The notes beneath the pieces were generated by a model. The model ran no database searches. It was given only the letters and a program-made list of their open reading frames with translations, and was not told the origin of the DNA. Shown one piece after another: positions 23,940 to 35,824 of a stretch of 64,000 bases of DNA; position 1 is the first letter of the stretch; each line of letters opens with the position of its first letter. A program made the translations under genes and the position numbers. The stretch is taken from the NCBI GenBank assembly GCA_964019165.1, contig OZ025281.1:7102299-7166298 (forward strand). The letters run 5' to 3'. This stretch comes from Mastigias papua (Eukaryota > Cnidaria > Scyphozoa > Rhizostomeae > Mastigiidae).

Positions 23940-24840
23940 CTTTGACTCGAGTGTTTGGCCTACGTTTAGCGTTGTTTTGACTGGATATAAATATTCATCG
24001 TCCGACCTTGAATCTGAATGGGTGAGTGGGCGAAGACTTTTTCTTCCTTTATTGTGCTTATTTGGCCTGGCCTTCGATTTTCTTTTTGCTTTGGAAAGGC
24101 AAATGCGAGCAAAATGACCGAGTTTTCCACAATTATTACATTCTTTCCCTTTCGCAGGACAGACCGTATCGTGGTGAGAGTCCCTTCCACAATTTCGACA
24201 CTTTACGGCAGGCTGTGTGGCAGTAATGCGATTTGTTTCCTCTGCAGGCCGTTCAGATTTCTGTGCTTCGATTTCCTTCGATTGATAGTGACTAATTTCA
24301 TCCCTGCGACCATCGAGTAGCATGGCTTTTGGGTCATATGTGGGGTCGCGAAGTGCTTGTTTCCTTATTCGAGAGGAAGTGCCCCCGATAATGATTTGTT
24401 CTTCTAGTTTGAAAGTTAAGTTATCTCCAAACTCACAGGGTACAGCCGATGTTCGTAGTCGAGTATGATACTGATCGAAAGTTTCTGAGGGCTCTTCTTC
24501 GGCTTGTCGGGAACAGTATGCATAATATATGTGGTTCGTTTGGGGCTCAAAATATTCGGTGAGTTTGGCCTTTGCTGTATCGAAAGCATCGTTTGCGCCT
24601 GTGTTTTCCAATTATCCAAATATTTCTCTAACACAGGACCAAACCTGATAGAGCAGCTGTGCGCGTTTACGAGTATTATTAGTAATCCCAGCCGCTGTAA
24701 TAAACATTTCAAAATCCGTTAGCCATTTTTTCCAGAGTGTGGCAAGACTTGCACCCACCTCTCCCCTGTCTGGGTTGAATTCAGGGACAGGTTGAAATGA
24801 AATAGCATGTGACATACCTGTGTCGTCCTTTTTCACTCGT
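23940..24840 (-). pseudogene. Gypsy gag remnant with two zinc knuckles
   Basis: The start (24836) reads a Gag N-terminus (LATLWKKWLTDFEMFITAAG), interrupted near 24615. The main part (24611-23940) reads YCSRQAEEEPSETFDQYHTR and ends in two CCHC knuckles, CRNCGRDSHHDTVC and CNNCGKLGHFARIC, followed by a basic KAKRKSKARPNKH stretch. The knuckles would bind the element RNA. The copy is one indel away from joining the protease frame. Confidence 0.8.
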
Positions 24841-24846
24841 CGTCAG

Positions 24847-25004
24847 TATAATATTCTGTATTCTCGCGGATATACCGATGTAGAAGTTTGAGACGTAAAC
24901 ATAAACGTGTATTTATCGTATATCATATCACTCTTAACAGCTAACTTCCTAAGTTGCATGTCTTTGGGTTCCCTATTAGGAGGTCTGGTACCCACTCTAT
25001 TATA
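24847..25004 (-). repeat. 5' LTR of decayed gypsy element
   Basis: Followed on the minus strand by CTGACGACGAG, one base different from the tRNA-Ser primer site TGGCGACGAG of the young element. Outer flank CCAGG matches the other side. Confidence 0.85.
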
Positions 25005-25009
25005 CCAGG

Positions 25010-25894
25010 GAAAGTGGCTCCCAGTCCTACAAAACTGCTCATAATTCACTATCAATACCGCAAAATTCCTCCAGGGAACCCTGTCTCAATGGCCTCTTCT
25101 TTCCTTTTACATATTATAAGAATTTTAAAAGTACAGCTTACTTCGGTTACACTGCGGTGACCAAATGCAACAAGAAGGGACACTAAGTTTTCTGGCTCCA
25201 ACAGAATATGTTCCTCACAATTCAACATATGTACAACAAGATAAGTAAAGTTCATGTCAAACTAGATGTTGCCTTTTTGTACAGGAATAGACAAGGTAAA
25301 CATTGGACAGTTTTTCAGGTTACCAAATAATCTATTGGCTATACAGCCACTTCAGTTTCAAGTTAATTTCCTTTTTTCAATTTCAACTTTGTCTCTCCCA
25401 CCTCAGAAAAATAGATAATTATTTGTAAATTTCTGTGAAACAGTCCGGCAAAGATGAATACCTGCTGACTCAAATTTCACAAAGTAAATACATTCCTGTA
25501 ATGAAAAACATGTTTCGTCGACGATATTGAGAATACGTCAAGAAGCCATTGCAAATTTTACATTCACTGTAGACACATGGAGTTTAATTCACCGAATGGA
25601 ATAATTCTAATTCATCGAATGGCAACTTTACAACTCCGTTTCAGTCAGCAATAGGTTTGTTGTGAAAGATGCTGCCTTGATGAAGCAAGTCTAACCGAAA
25701 GAAGGATATTAATTTTCTTTGTCCTCCTTCTCTTGCTGGTTTTTGTCACGGCAAATGTGCTGATCATTACCTAGTTTTCAGGGGTTGGAAGAGACGAGGT
25801 TGCAGTTACAATAAGAAATTAATTTCAATTCAACGATGCTATTGAGAAGGGTTCCCTTGAGAAAGCATCGGCCATAGAGCTTCAACGTACTCAC
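25010..25894. other. Non-coding, no feature recognised
   Basis: No supported gene. A 68-codon minus-strand frame at 25255-25052 has no recognisable motif. Confidence 0.4.
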
Positions 25895-26965
25895 TTTCGA
25901 GTAATGATTTTTTGCGACTTCAAAAGTGGCTTAACTCAACAGCAAAGCCATATTAAGCACCTTCACGGACAACAATTTATGACTGGTTTACCGAATTTTG
26001 AAGAGGCCGGCGCTCTTTGGAAGACAATCCCCGCTCGAGACGCCCAGCTGCAGCAACAACAGATCTTGAAGTAGCTGCTGTTCAGAAACTGGTAGAGGAG
26101 GATGGAAGAGTGACAGTGCTACAGATAGCAGAGGAAGCTGGCATATCATCGGGAAGTGTCAGCAACATATTGCACAATTCCCTTGGATTAAGTAAGGTTT
26201 TGGCAAGATGGGTACCTCGTATGTTGACGGAGGAGCAAAATCAACGCAAAATGAACAGGTGCCGTTCCGTGCTTGAAAAATTTGATAGGGGAAGTCAAAT
26301 GCTGTCTGGGAGATTGTAAATGTTGCTGAGACATAGGTTTACTGTTTTGACCCGGAAACAAAGCAGCATTCTCAACAATGGATCCCCGTTGGACAAAGAC
26401 CCCCTCAAAAATTCATTCAAAGTCGCACCATTGCTATGCAAATGATTGCTGTTTTTGTCTCTCGCGTAGGCCATGTGACAACAATACCGCTTGTTATTCA
26501 GCGCACAGTGACTAGTGCATGGTACGTGAGAGGATGTTTGCCTCTTGTGCTTGCTACAGTTGCTAAAAGACGCCCAAGAACAAGGCATCGTGGCTTGCTT
26601 TTGCATCATGACAATGCTGCTGCACACAGGGCAGCTGCTACGCAAGAATTTCTGCATGCGGGAAGGGTCCATCAGCTGGAACATCCCCCTTATAGTCCTG
26701 ATTTGGCTCCCTGCGACTTCTCTTTCGCTAAGTCAAAGCTACGTGGGGCGAGGTTTGATACCTCTGATCTTGCAGTGGATGCATTTCTGGAGTACATTGA
26801 AGCCATACCACAATGAGAGAGGGCGAACATGTTCCAGAAGTGGTTTCAGCGCACACAAAAGTGTATAGACAATGCTGGAGAGTACTTTGAAAAGATTTAA
26901 ACAAATAAACTTAGATACCGTATCTTCTTTCTTCCCACCCGAAAACTTTTTGAACGCCCCTCGTA
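25895..26965 (+). pseudogene. mariner transposase pseudogene
   Basis: The N-terminal helix-turn-helix region reads CDFKSGLTQQQSHIKHL and RRSLEDNPRSRRPAAATTDL, then VTVLQIAEEAGISSGSVSNI (26017-26319). The catalytic part reads VYCFDPETKQHSQQWIPVGQ, then RGLLLHHDNAAAHRAA with the second aspartate, and LEHPPYSPDLAPCDFSFA with the third (26436-26816). At the first catalytic site the usual GDETW has become VAET followed by a stop, so the first aspartate is lost. The right terminus reads GAACGCCCCTCGTA at about 26952-26965, typical of mariner inverted ends. The left end was not found. Frameshifts and stops make it dead. Confidence 0.82.
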
Positions 26966-27950
26966 TTTAGATATAGAGATGTAGTATTTCTATCTAATCT
27001 GATGTACTGTTTGGGATTTAGGATTAGTAGTTGCTCTCTGGGTAGTTGTTTTTTATTGAATTTTTGGTAGACTTTGATATTGCTTCACTTGCAACTTTGT
27101 AGGGAGCAGATACAGAGGAGTTTGAACAAATGATAGTATCATATAATGGGGAATCAAAGTTTCCTATGCACACGGAAGAAGCTCATGTCATGGCAGGTAT
27201 GCATTGTCTCTGTTTGGGTTCTGTGTCGTACTACGACGCTGTCTGCATGGCACTCTTGTGTATTATAGCGTTTATCTGTTGTTGTTGCAAATTTTGCAGT
27301 TAGTCCGTCAACCACATGGGCTGTTTTCACTGAACCTTGCTTTGTAGTCAATACATTCGTTCTTGGTATTTTACCAATCTGTGTGATGAGGACATCAAGA
27401 AACTGCTTGATGACACCTTGTCATTTTAGGCATCTCAAGATAAATGGGGTTCATTTTGTTTCTATAGTGTTAGTCCTGTGCTCCCTGTCTTGTTGGTCTG
27501 AAATCACGCTAAAATGCTTCACAATGAATGACATAGTCTTCAGACATGAGTCTTTTGACTGATAATACAGTAATTTCAGCTCTCTTTTATTCAGAGTTTA
27601 ACAAGAACACTTCATATTGTTAGTGAACATCATTCATTAAGTGATAATAGTGAAGTTTAATGTCTTAAATGACGCCTTCGAATTATAAAAGCTAAGAATA
27701 GACCTGAACCTTTTCATTTGAGTAACATTTCATAAGATGGCGTCGTGAGAGGAAAGTTTCTCGTAATTGGCAGTAAATAATACTATCTCAAGTAAACAGA
27801 ATTGCTATTAAATTGACATAGTTTTTGCTTGTTATAGTCACTAAAGCTAAGGCTTAAGGATATTGTACAGGAAACTGGTTTTCATAATGTTGATCATATT
27901 ATTTCTTTCAAAGTTCAAGAAAAGTCAACATGACAGGCGACGAGAATAAC
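26966..27950. other. Mostly non-coding; one possible orphan exon and a primer-site-like motif
   Basis: A possible exon lies at 27103-27196. Just before the Kolobok-like insertion at 27951, GGCGACGAGAATAAC resembles the tRNA-Ser primer site of the gypsy elements, hinting that an LTR ends here. No paired LTR was found. Confidence 0.35.
27103..27196 (+). CDS. Possible orphan exon, function unknown
   Basis: An acceptor-like TTGCAACTTTGTAG precedes and a GTATGC donor follows a 94-bp open stretch reading GADTEEFEQMIVSYNGESKF and PMHTEEAHVMA. The composition is protein-like and the splice sites agree in strand. I do not recognise the protein. It does not match PPM1G, so it would belong to another gene or be chance. 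Confidence 0.25.
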
Positions 27951-27954
27951 TTAA

Positions 27955-29813
27955 AGGAGAACTGCAAAGACAAAACTATTTTTTGATATATGGTAGAATT
28001 AGACACGCTGATTCCGAATATCACCTTCGTTTTTGAGAAAAACGACGCGTTTTGAGACCATTCCAGATTTACAATACCTGTGGCCCCCTGCGAACTTCTC
28101 GGCTATTGTCGGTACTTATTCGGCGTAACGTCACAGATACCATGTTAAATTCCTCGAACGTAGACTCACGTACACAAGATCAGCATTTATATGAGAGCGC
28201 CAATAGGAATCAAAGTCATTTTAGTCATGTTATGTGTCTAGGCTATTGATGTTTAGCAATATAGTTGAATGTGCAGCATAAATTTGCACTGGAATAGGAA
28301 AGTCCCTGTTTTCCTTTCCCAGAGATGTGAAGCTAGGAAACCGCCTGTGGGGATGGGGAGGACCTTGAAAGAACAGACCCCACCTAATGGTCATGACTGA
28401 TAGCCTATCAATCGATAAGTTTTACCCTCCCAAGTAAGAATCTACAATAATATTTGCGGAATACTTCAGCGTTTAGAAGTTATGACCTTTTTCAAAGTAG
28501 GGCCTAGCACACCTTTCCGCGAATATTTAAAACATTGGAAGTGAAATTCCTACGTGATTTATATACGATGTGAAAGCACTCATCATTTATATCAAAATAT
28601 GAAATAAAATCTTCCGCTTTTAGTGTGGGGATGGGTAATTACAGAAGAATAATCACTCACCCATATAACTCCCTCCGCCATGTCACTAGATAACTCCCTC
28701 CGCCATGTCACTAGAGTCATGTTTACGCTATTTTGTACACAAACCATAAAGGGGTAAAGTAGCAGTCGTCATCCTTACTACAAACTGTACAAACCAACGA
28801 ACCAGTTGTTAGTAATTTGTAAGCATCAGCTCTATCTGAGGGGTGGAATGTATCCTTTCTCCATAGACATGAACTCTTTCGATACCGTAGAGATGTTTAC
28901 CTTAGGCGCCAACCTGTCGAATAATCACTGCAGACATCTTTCGGTATATGTGTTTACCCCCCTAAATCTAACTGTATCACTTAACGCTTTTACTAGGGTT
29001 TAAGTGTTAAGTTAAACACTAGATGAAGGGGGTAGGCACATGTGCCGAAATGCCTGAAGTGATTATTCGAAGCGTTGGTAAACATCTGTACGGTATGGAA
29101 AGAAATCATGTCTGTGGAGAAGGGACATATTCCACCACTCAGATAGAGCTGATGCTTACAATTTACTAACAAATGGTTCGTTGCTTTGTACAGTTAGCAA
29201 TAAGGAGGACGACTGCTACTTTACCCCTTTATGGTTTGTGTACAAGATAGCGTAAACATGATTCTAGTGACATGACGGAGGCAGTTATCTGGATGCTTCT
29301 GTAATTCCCCAGCACCACTCTAAAAGCGGAAGATTCTATTGCATATTTTGATATAAATGACGAGTGCTTTCACATCGTATATAAATTACGTAGGAATTTT
29401 ACTTCCAATGTTCTTAACATTAGCGGCAAGGTGTGCTAGGCCCTACTGTGAAAAAGGCCGTAACGTATAAGTGCTGCATTATTCCACAAATACTATTGCA
29501 CATTTTACTTGAGAAGGTGACACTTGTCGAATAATGGTTTAAAGATTCAGAATCCAACAGGTACTGTTCCAAAAATGTATCACGGCTTAGTCAGTTCACT
29601 AACGTGAACGAATAACATGGTATCAATGACGTCACGCCACTCTCGGCCTCCTCGGAAGCGCTCGCAAATAATCGGGGAAATTCTCGGTTTTGCTTTTAAA
29701 ACACCAATAATTCCATAACCAGACAGAATTTCTCAACAATTTTAACTGTTATCTTCATTTCAAGACAAACTCTTTCATCTGTAAAAAAATAGTTTTGGCT
29801 TTGCAGTTCTCCT
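27955..29813. mobile_element. Palindromic Kolobok/T2-like non-autonomous transposon, copy 2
   Basis: Bounded by TTAA at 27951-27954 and 29814-29817, with ends AGGAGAACTGCAAAGACAAA and its inverse. It is the reverse complement of copy 1 (3148-4740). The centre of symmetry is near 28989 and the arms are about 900 bp. It keeps a segment of about 260 bp (28080-28345) missing from copy 1. That gap in copy 1 falls between two CCTGTGG repeats. The 65-codon frame at 28806-29003 is identical to the one in copy 1, showing the copies are very similar in the middle. Confidence 0.85.
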
Positions 29814-29817
29814 TTAA

Positions 29818-30126
29818 GTTACTAATCTTAGCTTTTCTTTTGCTACAACAGATTCCAATATAAATTTTACATTTAGATGAAAGTAAACAAACATTCTTGT
29901 AATAGTCTATTGAGAGTTCCTTGGAAGCATGTATTGAATTGTTAAAGTGCAAGATGAGAAAGAGTGTTCCTTTAAATGGAAGTTTCACTATACATTTGAT
30001 GGTAAATTTTTTGAGGCTAGCCCTACAAGGTTAAAGACAATAATACAATTTAGCAAAGAATAAGATTCTGGGTTTTATAAGGAAATTGATACACACCTTG
30101 CAGGAAACCTAGTAGTTACAGTAGCT
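29818..30126. other. Non-coding, no feature recognised
   Basis: No gene or repeat recognised in this interval after the Kolobok-like element. Confidence 0.4.
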
Positions 30127-30835
30127 TTGTACAGAAACTGTGTCTCAACATATACCTCCAAGCAGCATCTCCACAGATACGAGAAAAGAAAAGCGGAACC
30201 GTGCACTCGAGTTGAGCCACCCAAAAGAAGAATTCGCACTGGTGACCGTCCTTTTGCTCTCAAGAAACACTGTTTATTTTGTGGCAAGGAATGTCAAATG
30301 GGGAAAGATATAATGCACACAGACCGCTATAAAAACCTATGCTTTGTCGTACAGCACATAGAAACCCAGACCAGAAGTCTTTAAAGATTCTATTCTAGAT
30401 GTATATTGAAAATGCAACGATGCACTAACAATTGAAGTGAATGAAAGAGTCAGCAGTGCTGTATGCGATTTATATGCAGCTGATGGACGGTATCATCTGA
30501 CCTGCATGACTAGTTTTATGTCCTCGAGATCTGTTGGCTTTGTTTCTAAGAAGAACAAAGATCATAGTGATGGTGTGATAACTTTGCATCTGACACAGCT
30601 TTTGATGCAGTAATACTAGAACTTTCAAAAGATAAGTCACGCATCTTGAATTCTGCTGAATTCTTTAATTTCTATAGATAAACCGGAGGAATAGAGCATA
30701 GACGGTATTTGATTCAGAACATAGCTAGCCACTTTTGGGAAAATGTGGCTGTTCTAACGCCACCGAGGATAGTTAGCCTAATAGTCTTTAAGAGAAATTC
30801 CACTACAGCTCTTCATTTAGTAAAAGATGCCTAAA
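30127..30835 (+). pseudogene. Zinc-cluster transposon-associated protein remnant (uncharacterised family)
   Basis: The plus strand reads NCVSTYTSKQHLHRYEKRKA, then KHCLFCGKECQMGKDIMHTD with a CxxC pair. In other frames follow SSAVCDLYAADGRYHLTCMT (C, H and C, the probable rest of the metal site) and ASHFWENVAVL. From memory, large families of invertebrate proteins carry the same string of motifs and appear to be transposon-linked, but I cannot name the superfamily. At least three frame breaks mark it as a pseudogene. Confidence 0.5.
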
Positions 30836-30949
30836 TTGGAATATCTTCTATTAAGCTGCATGGCTTGTGGGACGGATTGGGCAGTAGATATGGAACTCTT
30901 GTGTAACTTACAGAAATATGTCCATCAAAATCGTAAAGGGTCAGAGATT

Positions 30950-32115
30950 TTAGATTTTTGAAAAGAGACTATGCAAGCTATTGTTGGAGCTTGCCCACCC
31001 TCGACAGGTGTCTTCGATATTTTAACATCAATTACATTGATGACACGGCATCGCTGCAGCAAGTTTCTGAAGCCGTTCAGAGGGAACTTGAAGGACCAGG
31101 AAAGCTGCTTGGTTACTATGCGATGCACCATATGCTTCGAACTCAGAGTGGGATCAGGGTTCCAAGGCAGTTAGTTCATAGTATGATGGCTGACTTAGAT
31201 CCAGATGGGCTTGATGCCAGAAATTTGCAGGAAAAACTTATACACAAGAAGAAGCCATTTGAATCGGACGGTCCACTTTCACTTCTGTCCTTGGATGGAT
31301 AGAATACGGAGTTTGGGTTGGGAAACCACTGATGATCTTATCAATCTGGAAATGAAACCTATAGCATTCAAATCTGTCAATAATTTAGCACCTCAATATT
31401 TGATCGACCTCTTCACAAGAAACTCACATTCTTTATCCCATAACCTTAGAAACACTGATTCTGATGTACAGATACCAAAGAAAAAAGCATCAAATGGACA
31501 GAAATTCTTTATGTATAGGGGTGCTAAAAATTGGAATAATTTACCGAGGCATGCAAAACAGACATCTTCCATAAGTCGTTTTAAGTCTTATGCAACATTT
31601 AATTAGTTTATTACTTGAGTTCTCAGTTTTTAGTTTGCATATTTTCTAAATGTGATTTTTTAAGGATTGTAAATGTATTTCTGTAATATTTTACTTTTTA
31701 CTTTAACTACTTGTAAAATGAGAGCCTCCTTGAAAATCAGCCACGGCTGAAGGGCTACCTCTCTGTATTTTTATTTTTATAAATGAAATGAAATGAAATT
31801 TTTTGTTAAGTACTGGAATTGCCACCGAATAAGAGGACGGAAACACTTGCTGCTGCCAACTGGTGTTCCATATTGCATGTTTTCATTTCCAGAGAGCTAT
31901 GGTGCTACCACCAAACGTCTGCATATAATTACTGCCAATTTGATGGAAGTTGGAGAGGTTTCAGGGGTATTAGAAGCTCTAATCAATTGCCTTGATTACG
32001 CATTTATAAGGCAGTGTAAGCAATACATTCCAAGTCCAGAAGTTATTGATTCAAAACTTACCAAAGATGCGTACTGCTTTCTCAGGCAAAGAATTCAGTC
32101 GCAACAAACTTAACA
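30950..32115 (+). pseudogene. rve-integrase-like transposase remnant, split by a LINE
   Basis: 30958-31302 reads YCWSLPTLDRCLRYFNINYI, then QRELEGPGKLLGYYAMHHML, RVPRQLVHSMMADLDPDGL and LSLDG. These motifs match the N-terminal half of an integrase-core-like protein family widespread in fish and invertebrates. The catalytic core is missing. After a LINE fragment (31300-31797) the C-terminal part resumes at about 31830-32112: HLLLPTGVPYCMFSFPESYG, SGVLEALINCLDYAF, KDAYCFLRQRI. Loss of the central core and the LINE insertion make it non-functional. Confidence 0.55.
31300..31797 (+). mobile_element. CR1-like LINE 3' end inserted in the transposase remnant
   Basis: The frame reads FKSVNNLAPQYLIDLFTRNS, KKKASNGQKFFMYRGAKNWN and LPRHAKQTSSISRFK, the standard last part of CR1/jockey-type ORF2. 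The 3' untranslated region has GAAAATCAGCCACGGCTGAA, able to fold, followed by an ATGAAATGAAATGAAAT tail. 5' truncated, with no RT left. Confidence 0.75.
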
Positions 32116-32302
32116 AAAGGACTTTAGTAGTTCCGTGGGTGAGGTTTGTTTTTAATATGAACTACTAATTTGTAATTGGAATATAGAACATGCCACTTGT
32201 GGTCTTGCCTTCAGAATGTGTAAGCACAGAATAGAAGTAGTTGGTTTTCTTCTTTATGATTATTGTTCTCTGATATAAAATTCTGTAATAACTGATTTCT
32301 CT

Positions 32303-32895
<593 letters not shown>

Positions 32896-32899
32896 AATA

Positions 32900-34125
32900 T
32901 CATCATTTCTCAAATTCATCATGTTGCAGAGATCATTGCATATGTGTTCCTGTAGCAACTTTGAAATGTCAACCTGTGAGGTGTTGCCCGCACAGAAATA
33001 TGGCTCTGTTTCAGTTTTCTCATCTTATAACTGTTTGGTAGCTATTTCTGGATCATATGGTACATAGTCAGACCCTTATGAATCAAGCAACATCAACTTC
33101 CCATTTGAATGGATATAACTCAAATGAGCCATACATTCAGCTGTATTGAATATCTCAACTTTCAATGGGCCATCTGACAAGCAGCATTAACCGCCATTGT
33201 TCACATATTTGCAAAATTCTCCTGGGACAATTTGCTCAACACTTGCTGGGACATCTTTATAGGTAGAATAGTAGACATTGCTGTAAGAACATTGCTTTCC
33301 AAATTCAGCAGGTGCTCTATTGTTGAATTGCAAAACAGTGTTGCCTGCTACTTGGTGAAGTTAAACCTGTTTACGTTTATGACCCTCAATTGGTATATTC
33401 AGTGTTTCCTTGATTGTTATGGCTGCATAATTTTTGTATTGTTTTACTTCCCAGTCTTTTGTACCAAGCTCATCTTTTTTCGAATATGCCATGTTTGCAT
33501 TTCTGAATCTCCCATTTGCAAAATTCTTTTCCTCAATAGCATATTCAACTGCTGCTTTGCTCACCCAATACTGTCTATTTAGATCAAAAGTTTCCAAGTG
33601 GAATCTTTTGACTGCTTGTGTAGTTGGTTTGACAAGTTTGACTGCCTTTAGTAGGTCATCCACGTAGATTGATTTTGGAAATGAATTTCTTGGAGCTGTT
33701 GTCATTTTTGAAGACTGGGACATTCTGACACTTTCTGCAGACTTGGCTTCTAGTTTCTTCATATGAAAGCCTGCTTGATGCTGAACACAAAATATTTGTT
33801 GTGCCACATCTTTTGAAACTCGTTGGCGGTCTATATTTCATTTGGACAAGTCTTATATAATAAGTCTTTTTAATTTTAATCTGTTCCATTTTGTAGCAGA
33901 AGGGGCCTTGATTTGACAACAAAAATATATTACTTGAACCACTAGGAGTATTGTAGACAGCTTCACATGCCTCTTTGATATTTTCTATCGAAAGCTCATC
34001 ATAATCTTTGAATGCACAAATTCCTTTGTGTCCATGGACTCGAACTTTTTCATTTTCCAGAGGTCTTCTGGAACCTTTGCACGTTTTGCATTTGCCGACC
34101 CTGTTCCCTTTCCACCCACTCACTT
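32900..34125 (-). pseudogene. Alpha-kinase family pseudogene, intronless
   Basis: The minus strand reads an N-terminal part with a CxxC pair (GKCKTCKGSRRPLENEKVRV). After a frameshift near 33800 comes the alpha-kinase domain: EEKNFANGRFRNANMAY (glycine-rich entry), WEVKQYKN with the ATP-site lysine, IKETLNIPIEGHKRKQV, PAEFGKQCSYSNVYYS, EQIVPGEFCKYVNNGG, GKLMLLDS, DYVPYDPEIAT and SKLLQEHICNDLCNMM. That is the full order of the family (eEF2 kinase/MHCK type). Three TAA codons interrupt it: after RKQV, after LLDS and after KQL. Alpha-kinases phosphorylate Ser/Thr, often in helical substrates. Absence of introns over 1.2 kb suggests retroposition or an intronless expanded family. Confidence 0.7.
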
Positions 34126-34129
34126 TTCA

Positions 34130-34532
34130 GGTTTTTTTGTAATAGATATATCTGTTGGTTGGTATGTTCTTTGATATGCATGATTTTTCAGGGATTTGAC
34201 TCTTCTTTTTACATATATGATGTGAAACGATAACGTTTCGTCCTATCTCCTATGCTGAGCCTTCATGAAACTTGAGTACGTTGACCTCTTTGCCCATCCG
34301 TGACTTGCCTCAGTTAGACAATAGGCAATTATCTGAAGATGCACATCTAGCTCCTTCGGCCCTTCTATATCATTGCTCAGAGATGACAATGTGTCATTAA
34401 GCAGTTTCTTGATCTGCTTATCCCAGAGATCGATAAAATAGTAAAAACGATTGTATTGACTACAAAGCATTGTAGATTTAATTCAAATGTTTAATAGCTC
34501 AAAAGATAGTATGTGTGTATTATCCATGAGCA
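34130..34532. other. Non-coding, no feature recognised
   Basis: No gene recognised. A 75-codon minus-strand frame at 34470-34243 has no known motif; it might be more N-terminal sequence of the alpha-kinase pseudogene, but this is unsupported. Confidence 0.35.
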
Positions 34533-34535
34533 TTA

Positions 34536-35389
34536 AGGCCCTGATACACGGACAGATATTCGATTTGAAATCTGATCAGATAATGAGGGATAAAATATCT
34601 TAAGAATATCTTTCTCGTGTAACGTGAAAAAAGATATTTCTAGAAGGATTAGGAATAAAATCAGAATATGTGATGAAGTATGAGAAGCTTCCGATGGAGT
34701 TATGTACTGCAACCATCTATGCATGTGAAAAATATTTCATGGTTCACGAGCGAGAGTACATTCTTGGTGGTATATTCCATGTCAATTAGGAGTGAAAAAC
34801 AGAGACACTGAAAAATGTCTTCTGTCCACATTCTTTTCCTTTATTGCATGTTTTCCTTTTCTACTCCTCATGTTTGCTGCAGCACACGTATTAATAACAA
34901 CGAAAAGAGATTCTTCCTCCTCGTCATAACAATTCACCTTCAAATGACAAGTGTGCTTTTTGGGTCAAGAACGGTCTGTGATTATAATTTCAGGGTAGCT
35001 AGCAAGGCAACAGTCTCTGCTTCAGCTTGTAGCAAAGAAACAGAGCTAGCATAGACCAATGTGCGATGGCCCGTGATGATGGAATATCAGAGGGGCCAGG
35101 TGCCGATCACCACTTTGGCGCCAAGCCCGGACCGCACCTGAAACCGCATGGAAGAAAATGAATGAAAACTTCCGCTATCATCTCATGTTTCATCAAATAT
35201 TCATAACAAAATCAAATCAAATTGATTTTATTCGCATGATTTTTTAATCCTTTACGAGATTTCTCGGAATATCTTAAGAATATCTTTTTCATGTTACACG
35301 ATAAGATATGGGAAAGATATTCTTAAGATATTTTTTCCTTCATCACATGACCAGATATCTTATGAATATCTTACCGTGTATATGGGCCT
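34536..35389. mobile_element. MITE with TTA target duplication (Harbinger-like)
   Basis: The 854-bp element is flanked by TTA (34533-34535 and 35390-35392). The ends are inverted: AGGCCCTGATACACGG at the left, the reverse of AGGCCCATATACACGG at the right. Inner repeats AATATCTTAAGAATATCTTT occur on both sides in inverted order. A three-base TTA duplication is the hallmark of PIF/Harbinger. No coding capacity. It lies in the intron upstream of the PPM1G exon at 35603. Confidence 0.8.
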
Positions 35390-35602
35390 TTAGAGGTAGA
35401 TAGAGCTTATATTAAGAGGGCACCTTGTGAGAGCACCTTTCACACTCAGATCAGGTCACAGTTGATAATATCTCTTCATGGCCCCCATTGAACAACTGTA
35501 CATGCTTTCGTGTCACTGCCTATTTGTTAGAAATATATTTGCAGTATTTGCTTTTCTGTTCATGGTCCATTATATGTTTATAAATATCTGGTCCTATTCC
35601 AG

Positions 35603-35748
35603 TGGGAACCTTAATGGAACCTGTTAGCAATGCACGTGAAAAGGAAAGTGAACATTGCAAAGTTGGATTGGAGATTGATGATAAAAGTAAACTGTCACTC
35701 CTGATTAAGAAAGTGGATGGTGATTATGACGACGATGATGATGGCGAA

Positions 35749-35824
<76 letters not shown>

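Larger units (their letters stand above)
20675..25004 (-). mobile_element. Complete but decayed Ty3/gypsy element with both LTRs
   Basis: Direct repeats 20675-20824 and 24847-25004 are its LTRs, flanked outside by the same five bases, CCAGG (20670-20674 and 25005-25009), a clean target duplication. The body on the minus strand reads gag, protease, RT, RNase H and integrase in order, all broken. By eye the LTRs differ by about 17 substitutions and one 8-bp indel over 150 bp, so the insertion is far older than the one at 18297. On the minus strand both LTRs start TATAATA and end in a TATTATA/TAGTATA form, not TG...CA. Confidence 0.88.

Noticed and set aside
32900..33360. Alternative genetic code (TAA as Gln) to explain the alpha-kinase stops
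   Set aside because: The transposon frames and PPM1G end and splice normally under the standard code, and the kinase also has a frameshift, so decay is simpler.
33361..33582. Plus-strand frames over the alpha-kinase region
   Set aside because: They are shadows of the minus-strand alpha-kinase, which has recognisable motifs.
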